Part shown: positions 21,066 to 32,400 of the stretch, piece by piece
Layout: every line of letters starts with the position of its first letter
How positions within the stretch are numbered: the first letter of the stretch is position 1
Assembly: GCA_946894095.1 (NCBI GenBank)
Contig: OX335653.1
Span: 7,197,001 to 7,261,000 of the forward strand
Source of the DNA: Incurvaria masculella
Lineage: Eukaryota > Arthropoda > Insecta > Lepidoptera > Incurvariidae
DNA length: 64,000 bases
Reading direction: 5' to 3'
Translations under genes and position numbers: made by a program
The notes under the pieces: model-generated
Database searches by the model: none
The model's input: the letters and a program-made list of their open reading frames with translations, nothing else
Told to the model about the DNA's origin: nothing

Positions 21066-21593
21066 AAGATATATTAAAACAATATCTAAATTTTGTTCAA
21101 CTTTGTGAAATATATCATTTGAAAAATTAGATTTCTGTCGAAGATAGCTTGGATGGAAAAAGGAATTCCTTTTTCGTCTAAGTATCTTATTTTTAAAACT
21201 CATGTTTTTGTAATTTATCGGACTTGTGTTAAGTTCGTTACTTTATCAAACGTCCACAGAAAGATAATACTTCGGAACATTGAAAATGTCCAATTTAAAT
21301 TACTAGCCCACTTCTTGTTTTTTTTTTAACGATTAATTAACTTTGAAATATATTTACATTTACGGCCCAAACACACAAACTCTGTGTTATAAAAAGATTA
21401 CGCTATAACATAAGTGTTGCAACAGCGTGCGACATTTGGCAACGAACCTTGCATATGCAGATTGCAAGTGATTCTAAAAGAAAACTCCACTGAGGCCCTA
21501 AAATATGACCCATGCTATCGGATTTTTAAAATGGATAGATATACAAATAAATCAAATTCTAGTGTGTCACCTACCTACAGATATTTCTATTGC

Positions 21594-21757
21594 CTTTCCT
21601 CATCACCCCAAGGGTTGACTGGAAGAAATCACTCTTAGTGATAAGTCCGCCTTTGTGCAGTATTGTTGTTTTGCTGTAAGTTTTCTCAGAAATTGTATTT
21701 TTGTTTATGCACAATAAAGAATTTATTCATTCATTCATTCATTCATTCATTCATTCA
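21594..21757 (+). mobile_element. Non-LTR retrotransposon 3' end (tail family T)
   Basis: GGTTGACTGGAAGAAATCAC, TAGTGATAAGTCCGCCTTTG and GCACAATAAAGAATTTATTC followed by (ATTC)n. Two further copies lie at 40801-40945 and 54527-54645. This resembles 5'-truncated LINE 3' UTRs with a short tandem tail (RTE/CR1 type, not decided). Confidence 0.65.
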
Positions 21758-22049
21758 AATAACATGATTTTGTCGCGGTAAATATATATTTTTTCAAAAG
21801 CGAATAAATCTTACTCAATTAAAAAACCAGAACTGGAAAAGGTTTTAAGATATTATATTTTTAATTGATCTTAAAGTAATAAGCAATATTGCATTTAATT
21901 CGACTTAAATATAGAGTTTATAATAATATTATTAATCAAAAATTCATTGGTTTCTTACTACTGGTGTACGTTTACTAATTAAATACATAAAAAATAATCA
22001 TCAAAATCGGTTCACCCAGGCGAAAGTTCTGGGGTAACAGAAATTTACA

Positions 22050-22095
22050 GATGAATTGAGAACCTCCTAATTTTTTGAAGTCGGTTAAAAAGAGG
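22050..22095 (+). mobile_element. LINE-like tail fragment (second copy)
   Basis: GAATTGAGAACCTCCTAA and TTTTTTGAAGTCGGTTAAAA, matching 16741-16797. Preceded by ATCAAAATCGGTTCACCCAG, another remembered lepidopteran repeat string. Confidence 0.5.
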
Positions 22096-22157
22096 TTGAC
22101 TCTTTCTTAAGCTGTGTGTTATAATAAGTTGGGTATTTTGCATAAATTATTTGCTGA

Positions 22158-22530
22158 TTTTTTTTTATGTGACTGGACATGGATGGCTAATACCACACCT
22201 TCCGTCATGGTATTAGCCCAACACACCACATGGGAACTGGGTGCCATGCCAGGACCTTCCTTATATTGCTCGGCTACATTGAACTGGATGGAAAACACGG
22301 ACAATTTTCATTGACGCTTCGACCATCGTTCATCCAATGCGATGGTACCTACCCGGGCGGGATTAACCCTACCACCTAGTAAGTAAGGAAGGGGACCTAC
22401 AGTTTAACGTGGAATCCGAACCACGGCCAGCCTCTCTCAACAGTCGAATGGTCACCCATCCAAGACCAGACCGGACTCAGCGTTGCTTAACTTCGGCGAA
22501 GTGTCGCGCCATTGGGCTATTGAGGCTGAC
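22158..22530 (-). mobile_element. SINE with 5S rRNA-like head (copy 2)
   Basis: On the minus strand: CAGCCTCAATAGCCCAATGG, CCGAAGTTAAGCAACGC, GGTCTTGGATGGGTGACC, then the shared body to GTCACATA and an A-run (plus-strand T-run 22158-22167). About 373 bp and close to copy 1, though the head lacks a roughly 9-bp insertion that copy 1 has before the box A-like motif. Confidence 0.8.
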
Positions 22531-23340
22531 AGATTTATGTATATATTCTTCCATAACTATTGGTCATCACAAACCTAAGCCCATTTTCTTAGGTCTTTAA
22601 TAATGCTGTAATCAAACTAATTCTTAATTTAAACACATTTCGATTAAATGTAAAATAAAATGTCGTGGATGCAAATGAAACCACGAGCCTCAGTTATGTA
22701 GTCATGAAGCCACTGGATGTATCGGGCACATTGCGCGTTTTTTACATATTTTCGATGGTATTTAGTAAATAGTGTTTTTTATAGTCAGTTAGCATCCGTG
22801 TATAGATCAGTTTTAATATTATGGTACGTTCTCGCTAAGATGACGTACCTTGTTCTACTCGTAACAATTGTTACTTCCTGGGGGTCTTGACAAGTAAGTT
22901 ACGCGCTATCCAATACACTGTCTTGTCGGTGTGAATACTGTCTTATGCATAATATAAATTAAGAACCAACGAAAATATGATCAGAAATGTCAAAATAATG
23001 TCTACATTATATGTTATCGTTCAAATCAATCCTTTCTATTAACATCACAAAAAAACTTTGATTCTGTAAAAAAACACAAAACAATAGTAAAGATATAGCT
23101 ATAGTCAGTTAAAAGCATAAGAGGAAAGAAGACAGATATATTAAAACCATCACATTATCGTTAATCAGAGATGGTGCTCTCCAGCCTAAGCTGTAAAACC
23201 AACCTTACGGGTAACACTATCGAAAAAAGCTTCATCATCATATCGTATGGCTCTCTAACATCTCTGCCTTGCCCTCGAGGGAAGGGACATGAAGGTATTT
23301 GTGTATATATGCCATTTTAAATAATCGTTTTTTAATCTCT
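22531..23340. other. AT-rich stretch with a partial MITE
   Basis: Positions 23110-23196 (ending ATCAGAGATGGTGCTCTCCA) match the right half of the GTGCACAATCTCTGG MITE family. No gene recognised. Confidence 0.4.
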
Positions 23341-23345
23341 TTTCC

Positions 23346-23660
23346 ATGATTAAGCATCGGTGTAGTGTTTCAAAAGACGATTACTTCGAGGTGTCTGAGG
23401 GGACCGCGGGGCAGGCAGGGGTTGTGAGGGTGTCCGGAAACGAGTTCGCACTAAGAGTCGCTTCAGTCGCTTCGGTTTCATTACACCCGAGTAATGCGCA
23501 TACTGATGAGTCAATCTCCCAGGGCTCTGCTCTAAGCACCGGGCATTACGTGATTGATTCGCACTCAGCCGCGCACACCCGATGCACCCACATGCATAGC
23601 TGTCAACTCTTCGTAGGCTGAGAAGAGCGAGGTTCTCATTTAAGGTTTGGGTTTTCTGAA
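23346..23660 (+). other. GC-rich island, possible exon or promoter
   Basis: About 50% GC in an AT-rich setting. A 91-codon frame spans 23346-23621 from a TTG-type start and contains no recognised domain. Nothing clearly marks splice sites. Confidence 0.25.
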
Positions 23661-24712
23661 TGCAGCGTACTCATTTAAGGCTCCAACTGAGTCCAGGGTT
23701 CAGCAAACAAACTCCAGAAGACTGTGTGGCAAACAACGCGCCGCCGGATTACTATTCAATTATATAGTCACTTTGACCTTACGACAGAGACGCGATATCG
23801 AGCGCATGTCACTTCTCCTTTATTATTATTTAGTTGTCGGAATCCATACATCACATGTTCTAATGATATACATCGATCGATACATACGATACCTTTAAAA
23901 CACTTACAATATCTCGACATTCTCATTAAAATATCTTTATTGAATAATTTATTATAGAAATTTATTAATTACAGAAATTTGTATAATTATGATTATACAC
24001 GGTGAACATAAACCCGTCGAATACCCGAAGGATACTGAATCGAAAACGTAATTGTTCTTAAATTGCATGTGAATATGCACCTTTTCAAATATCCCCCCAG
24101 ATAATAAAAAAACTAGCATATCCGAAACTGTACTTCCTGCTTACGGATGTTCGACAGGTTTTTTTGTTCTCCGTGAATAATATCATGCTTAATTAGTAAC
24201 GAATTTAATAAACCTTTAAATTGCGAGGGAAACGGCGATGCAGTCGAATCACATCAAGCATATCCGTAATAATTGTTTTTAAAAATGCAGTGCTATTCTC
24301 CAAGCCACAAGAGCAGAGATATCCATGAAATAAAATATTTTTTTAAATAAAAAAATATTATAAAGTATGGTTAGATAGGTAAACATTTTATAGAAATTTC
24401 AAGATTACTTTCTTAAAATGTCAATAGTTGGTGATTCTTAGGGAAAGGGTTTCTTGTACATAGTCTGACACGCACTTGGCCGCTTATTTTATAAAATTGG
24501 AAATGCCCAATTCGTCGTTTCAATATCTCGTTTTGCAGATAGAAGTTTGTTGGAAAGCTTGTAATTGCACAAGTATTTCCTATATGTACCACACATATCC
24601 TATGAACTGCGTATGAGAATCGCTTAATCGATTGTGAATGAAGAACACAGTCTTTCACGAAAATCTTCAAATGAAACTGGTTCTATACAAAAATATACGT
24701 AGTGTTATGGAA
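23661..24712. other. Unassigned AT-rich stretch
   Basis: No recognisable coding sequence or repeat; short frames on both strands only. Confidence 0.25.
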
Positions 24713-24733
24713 TCGAGTGTATATGGATAAACG

Positions 24734-24826
24734 CCAGACAGCAGGTGGCGAAGAAAAACAGGAGACCGCACAACTTGGCCTAGTCTGGGGGAGGCATACG
24801 TCCAGCAGTGGAGAGCAAAAGGCTGA
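24734..24826 (+). pseudogene. RTE-type LINE C-terminal fragment
   Basis: The frame 24776-24826 reads WPSLGEAYVQQWRAKG and stop, the very characteristic end of RTE-clade reverse transcriptase ORFs in Lepidoptera (known from memory). Upstream, another frame reads RQQVAKKNRRPHN, so one frameshift separates them. The tail continues with GAATAAGAAGATGGAA. A 5'-truncated dead copy. Confidence 0.7.
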
Positions 24827-24839
24827 ATAAGAAGATGGA

Positions 24840-26110
24840 ATCGAGAATTAGGAACAACAAAAGAAACATGAATGTAAAACAAAATGAGCGAACCATAGTT
24901 GCATTGAAAGTTAGAAGAGGTTGTGACGTACGTGTACGTATATACGTGTTAACGTTGAGACAGTATGAGATGAAAACCGAAATAATATTAACAGCGGCAA
25001 ACTTCACAATTCACAATAAAATATTGGTAGAGCATTATATGATCTTAACTTATGGCGCTCTATAATATAGTTTCTTACCACTCCTTAAGGGCATTAGCCT
25101 GGTGTTATTTACTTAGTGTGTACTAATTAACTAACTAATTAACTCATTAAAATATGTTTGAAGGGGATACCTATATTGAGCCTATATACAATTTAATAGA
25201 TAGATACTAGATACAATTTAATATTTTAATCATAATATTTTGGATGTGGTTATATGTCTGGGTTTATAAATAAACCATTCACAAGCACGCAGGGGGTGTT
25301 AAGTCTTTGCAAAGGGAGGAGAGAATATTTTAAAAATTGGTTTCCAATTTGTCTTAAGGTTGGTAGGTCCCAGTGGACTAAAAATATCTACTCTTATGCT
25401 ACTCACAAGCACAGTTCACAGATTTAAGCAAAAAATATCAACGTAAAGGTGGTTTCGACCAAGAATATTAAAATATGCTTATAATAGCATTCAATGCTTT
25501 GTTACGTTTGTCTAGACGAAATTCATTGTTGAATATAGATATATTAAGCGATAGCAACTAGTGACCTTTAGAACTTTCTGTTCTGAGCTTACGAAATATA
25601 TTCGAAGAGTAAACCCAGATTAAATTCCGATACAATTCCGTCGTCACCACACTCCGCTCCGTCCTGCCCTGAACCCGCAGGGCGGCGGGGTAGAAACCAC
25701 AGTCGAGCCGACTACACATCTGTATCTGTTTAATTTTCAGCAAACGTCAGATTACATTTACTTTAAGGCTTTAAGACTTTTATTGTGATACACGGCACCC
25801 TTAGTGACAAAATAATCTTAGTGACAAACGAAAAGATGCCACAAATTATTTCTCTACCAGATTATGAAACACACACTAACAGATATTTTTTTGGTGAAAA
25901 AAAAAATCATTCTGCCCTAAGTCACTGATAATATTCACAGCGTTCGAACACCGATAAGATCGATGTGAAATACATGACATATTTCCACAGCCTGGATCGA
26001 GGAAATACTTGACAAAGGCGCATATCTCAAACTGGCAAAGTCTCCACGCGCCTGGCTGGGCAAGTTTACCACGTAATTTATCATGTACTCTGGATGTATT
26101 CATAAAACAC
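24840..26110. other. Unassigned stretch with one GC-rich patch
   Basis: Positions 25625-25720 are GC-rich (CCTGAACCCGCAGGGCGGCG) with a minus-strand 61-codon frame of unknown nature. The rest is AT-rich. No gene recognised. Confidence 0.25.
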
Positions 26111-26281
26111 ATACTTAAGAGGATAATGAAGTGATCGAGTTCCATTTCTTCTTAAATTTTGCACATTTAATAAACCAACTAGAACTATGTCTGCGCGTAT
26201 ATATTTTTTTGATAATTAAACTTATACCCATGATATACGCCCTTTAACATTTTGATACATATATATATATATATATATATA

Positions 26282-28427
26282 ATTTTTTTCGTCTTGTTTG
26301 ATTGGAGTCGTCGGCTCTGATGTTAGGCCGGTATCTTTCTGCTCCCGCCCAGGATCCTCCTAGGAAAAAGAGCAGAAGAGTCTATTTCTTCCTCATCCTT
26401 CCTCTTCATTAATCTCTCCTAAATATCCGCACAAAAATTTTGTTGCAATCATTGTACTTTCGATTGCCGCTTGCCTCTGAAGTATTTCAATTTTGATGTT
26501 GGCTTCGAGACTGTCAATGTATATTTGTGCTGTCTTGCAAATAATTCTGGTACTTCCAATGACCACTGGTATAATTTTGCTGTTGGTATTCCAAAGTCTT
26601 TGTGTTTCGATTTTAAGGGCATTATATTTGGAGAGCTTTTCTATTTCTTTTTTTAGTACATTATAATCAGATGGAACCGTTACGTCTATAAGGTACGTCA
26701 TGTTTTTTATTTTGTCGGTATAAATGAGATCCGGTCTATTATTCGGAAGGGCATAATCTGTAATAACTGGCAATTCTCACATTATTTTTGCAGTCTCGTT
26801 TTCAATTACATGCGGTTGTTGCAACGGACACTTCCACCAGAATTGGGTACATTCGAAATTGTGCTTTTTGCGTAGGCACCAATAGACATATTTCACAAGT
26901 TTGTTATGCCTTTTGAGATACAATGGTTGCACTAGAATTTTGCACCCTGAAATTATATGCATAATGGTTTCATCATGTTCTTGACACAGTCGGCATTTCC
27001 CATCTACATTCCTTTTTAAAATGTCTCTTTCATGTTGTTTAGTTAGCACTGCTTGGTTTTGAATTGCAAAAATTTGTGATTCCAATTTTGGTGTAGTAGG
27101 TTTCTTCTTTAGCCACGCGAAAGATTTTTTGTAGTCAATATTTGGGCTTTCAAGAACTTGTCTTACAAACTGGCCGTGCAATGGTTTTTCTTTCCATTTT
27201 TGTTTCATTTCAGTAATTTGGCTCTTTAAAATTTTGTTATCATCTTCAGTAGAATCTTCCAAATTTAAATAAACTCTGAACTCTTTGCCCAGTTTTTGGA
27301 TACTATGCATAGCTTTATTACTGTCGTGTGCTTTTATAGTTTGTATTATACAATCATTGCCATCTTGTAAGTATTGTTCGAGTTTTATTGTTAGTCGCTT
27401 GTATAAATATTCTGTATTTAATAATCCTCTTCCTCCTTCTGATATTGGTAAATATAATCGTTGGACGTCGGCCTTTTGTTGGTGCATTTTATAAATATTC
27501 AATAACTTGCGTGTTTTTATGTCATTTTTTTGTAAATCCCGCACATGAAAATTTATAACGTTGAATGTATATATAAGAACGGGCACAGCGTAACTGTTTA
27601 TTGCCCTAACAATGTTACGCGAATTTAATTGTGTTCTAAGTATTTTTCTTAATCTGTTGAAATATTCTTTTGTCTTATTTGCCTTAATCGTTTGGTGATC
27701 AATCTCTCCGCTTTCATTTATTCCCAGATACTTGTAATTTTGATTTGTCTCAAGAAATTCAAATTTATTTCCATCTAAAAGAATGTGATTTTCATCATTC
27801 ATTTGAATCCGTTTGCCACATTTTAATTCAATAACATTACATTTATCTAGTCCGAATTCCATGCCTATGTTTCTTGTAAATATTTCTACCATGTCGATTA
27901 AAGTTGTCATTTCGTATTTATTTTTCGCATATAATTTAATATCATCCATGTACAAGAGATGGTTAAATATATTTCCATTTTTTTATATGTATCCAGATTT
28001 TGAGTGTAAGTTTAACATGGTCGACAAAGGATTTAGGCATAAGCAGAATATAAATGGTGACAAGGAATCTCCCTGGAAAATACCTCGGTTTATTTTGATC
28101 GGGTCGGTTGTAGTAACGGAGTCACTACTCGCAGTAGTCATTATTATTTGCCATTGTCTCATCGACTTAGTGATAAAATTTATAATTACTTCTGAGCAAC
28201 CATACATTTTTTCAGAATTTTTAAAATCCATTCATGAGGAACTGAGTCGAAGGCTTTTTTATAATCAATCCAGGCCATGTTTAAATTTTTCTTGTTGTTT
28301 TGTGCATCTTCCAAAATAGTTTTGTTGAGAATGAGGTGATCCTTACATCCTCTTGTCCGGCGTCTGCAGCCTCTTTGGTGTGGCGCTAGTAAATTATTGT
28401 TTTCACAATGGACGTATAATTCATCAT

Positions 28428-28431
<4 letters not shown>
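26282..28431 (-). mobile_element. R2/R4-like non-LTR retrotransposon, 5'-truncated
   Basis: A 2.15-kb minus-strand insertion flanked by (TA)n on both sides (26256-26281 and 28432-28465). It encodes a reverse transcriptase core, CCHC knuckle and restriction-like endonuclease (see coding entry), followed by a roughly 110-bp 3' UTR ending GACGAAAAAAATTA. Reverse transcriptase with a C-terminal restriction-like nuclease is the R2/R4/Dong-type layout. Some of these lineages favour simple repeats, which fits the TA tract. The 5' end falls inside the RT domain. Confidence 0.8.
26393..28431 (-). pseudogene. Reverse transcriptase-endonuclease ORF, broken
   Basis: It would copy element RNA into DNA at a nicked target. 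Visible in order on the minus strand: KKAFDSVPHEW (about 28270-28240), FQGDSLSPF (about 28070), the catalytic YMDD (27952-27941), CCHC knuckle C-x2-C-x8-H-x4-C (26995-26942), then RPDL and IDVTVP of a PD-(D/E)XK-type nuclease (26737-26672). Breaks: one frameshift near 28210, TAA just after GYI (about 27982) and TGA at about 26775. The N-terminal half is missing because of 5' truncation. The few lesions suggest a fairly young copy. Clade assignment (R4/Dong versus R2) needs a tree. Confidence 0.8.

Positions 28432-28465
<34 letters not shown>
28432..28465. repeat. (TA)n microsatellite, 5' side of the retrotransposon
   Basis: About 17 TA units. A second TA run (26256-26281) lies at the other end of the insertion, so the element landed inside a TA tract or expanded it. 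Confidence 0.85.
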
Positions 28466-28469
<4 letters not shown>

Positions 28470-28667
28470 ATAATTAATCAAAACAATCAAAAGGTACGGA
28501 CGTAGCTCTTAGTTGATTTATTTTATGTAAAATGTTTCAAAATAATATTTCTTCATTTGATTGAGGAAACAGGCACGCGTCATTGTATGGAACTCGATTA
28601 TCCTCTTAAGTATTGTAACCGTAACGTATCTCATGACTTATTGGTTTTGTAAATCTATAATAAATTA

Positions 28668-28807
28668 GGGGGAAGTGCACCATCTCTGGTTATTGTTTTA
28701 CTTTTGGTTATTATAAATCATTCCTGTTTTGTCGTCTGAAAAATAAAGAAGATATATTTAAAATAACGGTAACTATAACACTAATCAGATATGGTGAAGT
28801 CTAGCCT
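28668..28807. mobile_element. GTGCACAATCTCTGG MITE, diverged copy
   Basis: Ends GGAAGTGCACCATCTCTGG and, inverted, GACTTCACCATATCTGATTA, with the family interior (AATAAAGAAGATATATTTAA, GGTAACTATAACAC). About 140 bp, non-coding. Other copies: 49811-49951, 60229-60366, 47141-47521 (split), 23110-23196 (partial). Confidence 0.6.
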
Positions 28808-28940
28808 GTAAGTCTACAACGAATATCCGAGATGTGATAATTAAATTCTCAACGTGCCCAAAACTAGCACAGACAATAAATCTATGCGATCTCTACTAGA
28901 GAACGGACTTCCACTGATTTGATTCAGTTGAAATCATTTT

Positions 28941-29235
28941 GTGGGTCAAAGAAAGTACCCGGTTTGCAGAAGTTCGGCAATAGATATTTCAACAGGTCAG
29001 TATGAAATGTGGCGTGTCGCCAGTCGCCGATTCCTTTCCCAGCTCGGTAATGATATTGCCAAGGTGTCCGTGCAGGGGCGAGGCGGTGCGGGTGGGTGCG
29101 TGCCTACTCACTCTGTTTTCCAATCTAAACAATCGTCATTCAAGCGACGCGCTCTCCCGCGAGGACGTCAATGTATATTTATGCAAATACTTCCAACTGA
29201 GGCGCCGAGGTGAAATGAGATTGCTGAAATTATAG
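28941..29235 (+). other. GC-rich island with short frames, unrecognised
   Basis: Two overlapping frames (77 and 90 codons) in a GC-rich block at 29030-29210, with no domain and non-ATG or arbitrary starts. It could be an exon or promoter island. Confidence 0.25.
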
Positions 29236-29750
29236 CACACATCTAGGCCTTATTCATCCGTTACTGGAATGGAGCTTTACCCAAGAGTATAACATAATTC
29301 ATGCTTCGTATGAAACGATGGGGACAAAAGTAGACGTGCCCTCGGAACACGTCTACGTTTGTAAAGTAGTTGTTTTTACAGGGATCTTTCTATAATTAAT
29401 ATGTCCTTGCTTCACGGTCGATTATACATACATACATGTCACATTCCTTGGAATAAGCGACGCAACTGCTTAGTACGAAAAAATATATTTACTCCCATTG
29501 CTTCAGACTAAATACTAATAAAAGGAACGGTATAGGATCCGAAATAAAAATTGCTTATAGAAACGGTAACCAGGAGCAAAAAACCTCTCGAGTATCAGAC
29601 TTCATTGCCCGCTGAAATACGAAAATACATTTTCGAATGGTATATTAAACTGCCATTACACAAGAAAGATTAAACATTTTTGCAACATCACACTTAATCT
29701 TAGGAACATTAGCACGGTAAGAGAAAAAAGTTGCAATACAAAGTACTTAC

Positions 29751-29820
29751 CCGTCCATAGTAGAGCTAGCACAGCATACATTTCGCAGTAGCGGATTACG
29801 CACAGCACAACTCCAGCCAT
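29751..29820 (-). CDS. Candidate first coding exon with signal peptide
   Basis: On the minus strand, ATG at 29820-29818 opens 23 codons ending at an excellent donor: exon ...CTATGGACGG, intron GTAAGTACTT (29750 downward). The peptide starts MAGVVLCVIRYCEMYAVLAL and continues with LWT, a short N-region then a hydrophobic core, as in a secretory signal or membrane anchor. The upstream DNA (29821-29935) is GC-rich, like a 5' UTR. Translation through the intron would be abnormal, so later exons should lie at lower coordinates; I could not identify one. The protein family is unknown. Kozak context is only moderate. Confidence 0.4.
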
Positions 29821-29935
29821 CTGTCCGCTGTCTCCACGCCCCTTGGGGGGTAGAGACGAATCTCGGGCCTCGTAACACCGCACTGCTCCTTCCGCCACCC
29901 CTTAGCTGCCACACTGATATTTTTCCACGTGCAAT

Positions 29936-30955
29936 GGAGAAGAACACATGGTTGTGATAAGTGTTTGAAACGTTTATATTAAGCCCTAATCCTAAGAAAT
30001 TCATTATTTTTATTTGGTTTAATTATACACAGCAGTTTTGTAATTATTAGCATTTTAAATTACACGTAATGCCGAGTTAGGAACGAATGAATTTCATAAT
30101 ATTGACCAGGTGTTAAGAACAAAGTTTTAACAATTTGATTAGTCAATTATTAGTCAAAATAGGTTTGAGTAGTAGTAATCAATAGGATTTTTAGTTTATC
30201 AATGTAAATCATTTTGCATTTTTATTTGATACTGATTAAAATTATGAATCGTATTTGCTGTAGTGTTAGGGTAAATGCAGAGGTAAAAGAGGAAAGGACA
30301 CGCTCTATAGGATATGGGTAAGTCAGGTCACTAATGCCAACCCTTATTTGACTTTAGTTACAGGAATATTATGAAATTATAATCATCGTCATTATTATTA
30401 CCCCATTTATTTACTCAAGTTGAAACAAAAGAAGTCTAGAAAAAAAAATGTCCGTTGCATTATATAATCTCCATCTAGATTTAGTGTGTAAAGATCATAT
30501 GAATTTAAATGAAATAAATAGATTTTATGGATTGAATGCGTTCATTTACAAAACAAGATAGTGTAAAGGTATTATGGTTTTCCTAAACTTTAATTTTGGT
30601 AAAAGACACCCCAAATATTTTTCGAATGGAGACAAATATGAGCATTGTTGGACTTGTGTGCATTGAGTAGAAAACCATTGTTATAATTAAATTATTTATT
30701 TAATTTAATAATTAAATAGTTATAGGAACATAATATTACAACTAAATTCGAACCGGAAGTGTATGCTCTGTTTCACATCTTTAAGTTCATTTGACTATTG
30801 AAATTAATTGACTATTGAAAAAAATAAACAACCAATATGTTTTTCCGTCAACTCACACAACGAATGCAGTCAATATGTAATGGAATAAAAATGCATCCCT
30901 CCGCTAAAGGAATAAATGTATTTTCCACAAGGCTAGTGTTCAATGGGTTAAATAA
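29936..30955. other. Unassigned AT-rich stretch
   Basis: It includes a near-palindromic TAATTAAATTATTTATTTAA run around 30680. No coding sequence or known repeat. Confidence 0.25.
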
Positions 30956-31008
30956 TTTGTCCGCAGTACGGAGGCGGTCCACTGTGCGGCCCCGGGGTGG
31001 ACACTGGA

Positions 31009-31066
31009 CAGTGAGCAGTGAGCAGTGAGCAGTGAGCAGTGAGCAGTGAGCAGCGGGCAGCGGGCA
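31009..31066 (+). repeat. 7-bp tandem repeat (CAGTGAG)n
   Basis: About six perfect units of CAGTGAG, then CAGCGGG variants, in a GC-rich island (30960-31130). Recent slippage of a short unit; no known function. Confidence 0.85.
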
Positions 31067-31139
31067 GAGGGAAGCAACGCAGACTGCGCCTGCGGCCATG
31101 AGCACGCAGCGAGATATCGCCTACGCAGTATAGATCAAC

Positions 31140-32035
31140 TAACCGTAGACGACTGACGATGACTTCACTGCGATGCTCTGTGTGTTATATCAATGAAGTT
31201 ACATAACTGTCCTTTTGGTCTAGGATTAAGCAATATTGAAATATAACGATACTGGACTATAGATATGGAAATTAAGGAGATAAAAGACAAATTTAACAGG
31301 TATTTTTATAAGGATATTATAAGGATACTTTTTATGATTGTTTTTTTATATTCGAAGCCTAAAATAATTTATTCATTTAAAACGAAAGAACTTCTCCTTT
31401 CATCATTTCAAATGTTATTCATTTGTAAAAATATTGTTATTGTTCGGTTTTCCATGCTTTGCTTTGAATGTAATTGGGGTAAGTATTAGTGATTTTTTTC
31501 GCAACGCACAACAACATTTCGCTTGGCTGAACGGCAAACCTGGGGAAGAAAATGTGATTAGTATAACTGTATCATTAATAAGTTTTCAACATCGAAGAAG
31601 AAGGTAACTCCGATTCTTTTAGAATAATATAATTATAAAAAATAGAAGAAGATTTCAATCTATTGTTACCAACTGATTTATTATTTGCATCTCATAACAT
31701 TCGGATTAATGTTTTTGTATAAAAAAAATATAAATATCCCAAACCAAATAGTACGTACTATTTTTAGTTGAGGCATAAGCCGTTGCTGCACATATTTATT
31801 TACAAATTCAAATGACATTAAACATTTGAATCGGAGCGCCAAATATAAAAGACCTCCATCGTTTACTACTTATTTGAAAAACGTTTGACAAAAACCAACG
31901 GAAAAGATAACAGTTTAAACATCCTATATTTACATATTCCAATATTAACTTTTGACTAATGGAACCTTATTGTGTTCTTAGTATACTATGTATGTTGAGT
32001 TTGTGTTTGCGAGACTAAAACTTCGACAGCATGGC
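31140..32035. other. Unassigned AT-rich stretch
   Basis: A 74-codon AT-rich plus-strand frame at 31265-31489 has no recognised domain. Nothing else seen. Confidence 0.25.
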
Positions 32036-32059
32036 TTTAATTATGCAAATCGTGGAATA

Positions 32060-32400
32060 AGTGCAGGGTTAGTCCAATTACGAATCCGAAAATCGAGCCG
32101 CGGAGGGAAAGCAGTCGGTCGGTCAATCGAGCGCCGCCCGGCGGCTGTTTAAACTCCGAGTAGTTGAACCCGACCGACTTTCTGACAAAACTAGGGACAA
32201 CGAATCGGTTTACTCGAAAGTTCATCATCGAATCGAGATCGAAGCGACGCCACAGAGTCTCTCTCTCCCGACGCCCTTGTAACTACATATCGAGTCTTGC
32301 ATACTCCACTAGACAATGCGGTATCCGTCCGCGCGACTACACGGACGGGACAGCCGGCCGTCGGGCTACCTTCTGTGTCCCCACCGTCCTGCTGTAGGCG
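32060..32400. other. GC-rich, CpG-dense island
   Basis: It includes CGGTCGGTCGGTCAATCG-type repeats and open frames on both strands (63 codons minus, 77 codons plus) without recognised domains. By contrast with its flanks, it could be a promoter or 5' exon, but no TATA box or splice site is decisive. Confidence 0.3.

Larger units (their letters stand above)
26114..28610. mobile_element. TTAA-flanked MITE hosting a retrotransposon
   Basis: Ends CTTAAGAGGATAATGAAGTG (26114) and, inverted, CTTAAGAGGATAATCGAGTT (28610). TTAA sits at both ends as a likely target duplication (piggyBac/Kolobok-like preference). Minus the inserted retrotransposon, the element is about 350 bp with a (TA)n core. A partial copy of the same end and its neighbour sequence lies at 35829-35888. 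Confidence 0.6.

Noticed and set aside
27813..28319. 168-codon plus-strand frame
   Set aside because: It is the antisense shadow of the reverse transcriptase ORF, which has clear motifs on the minus strand.
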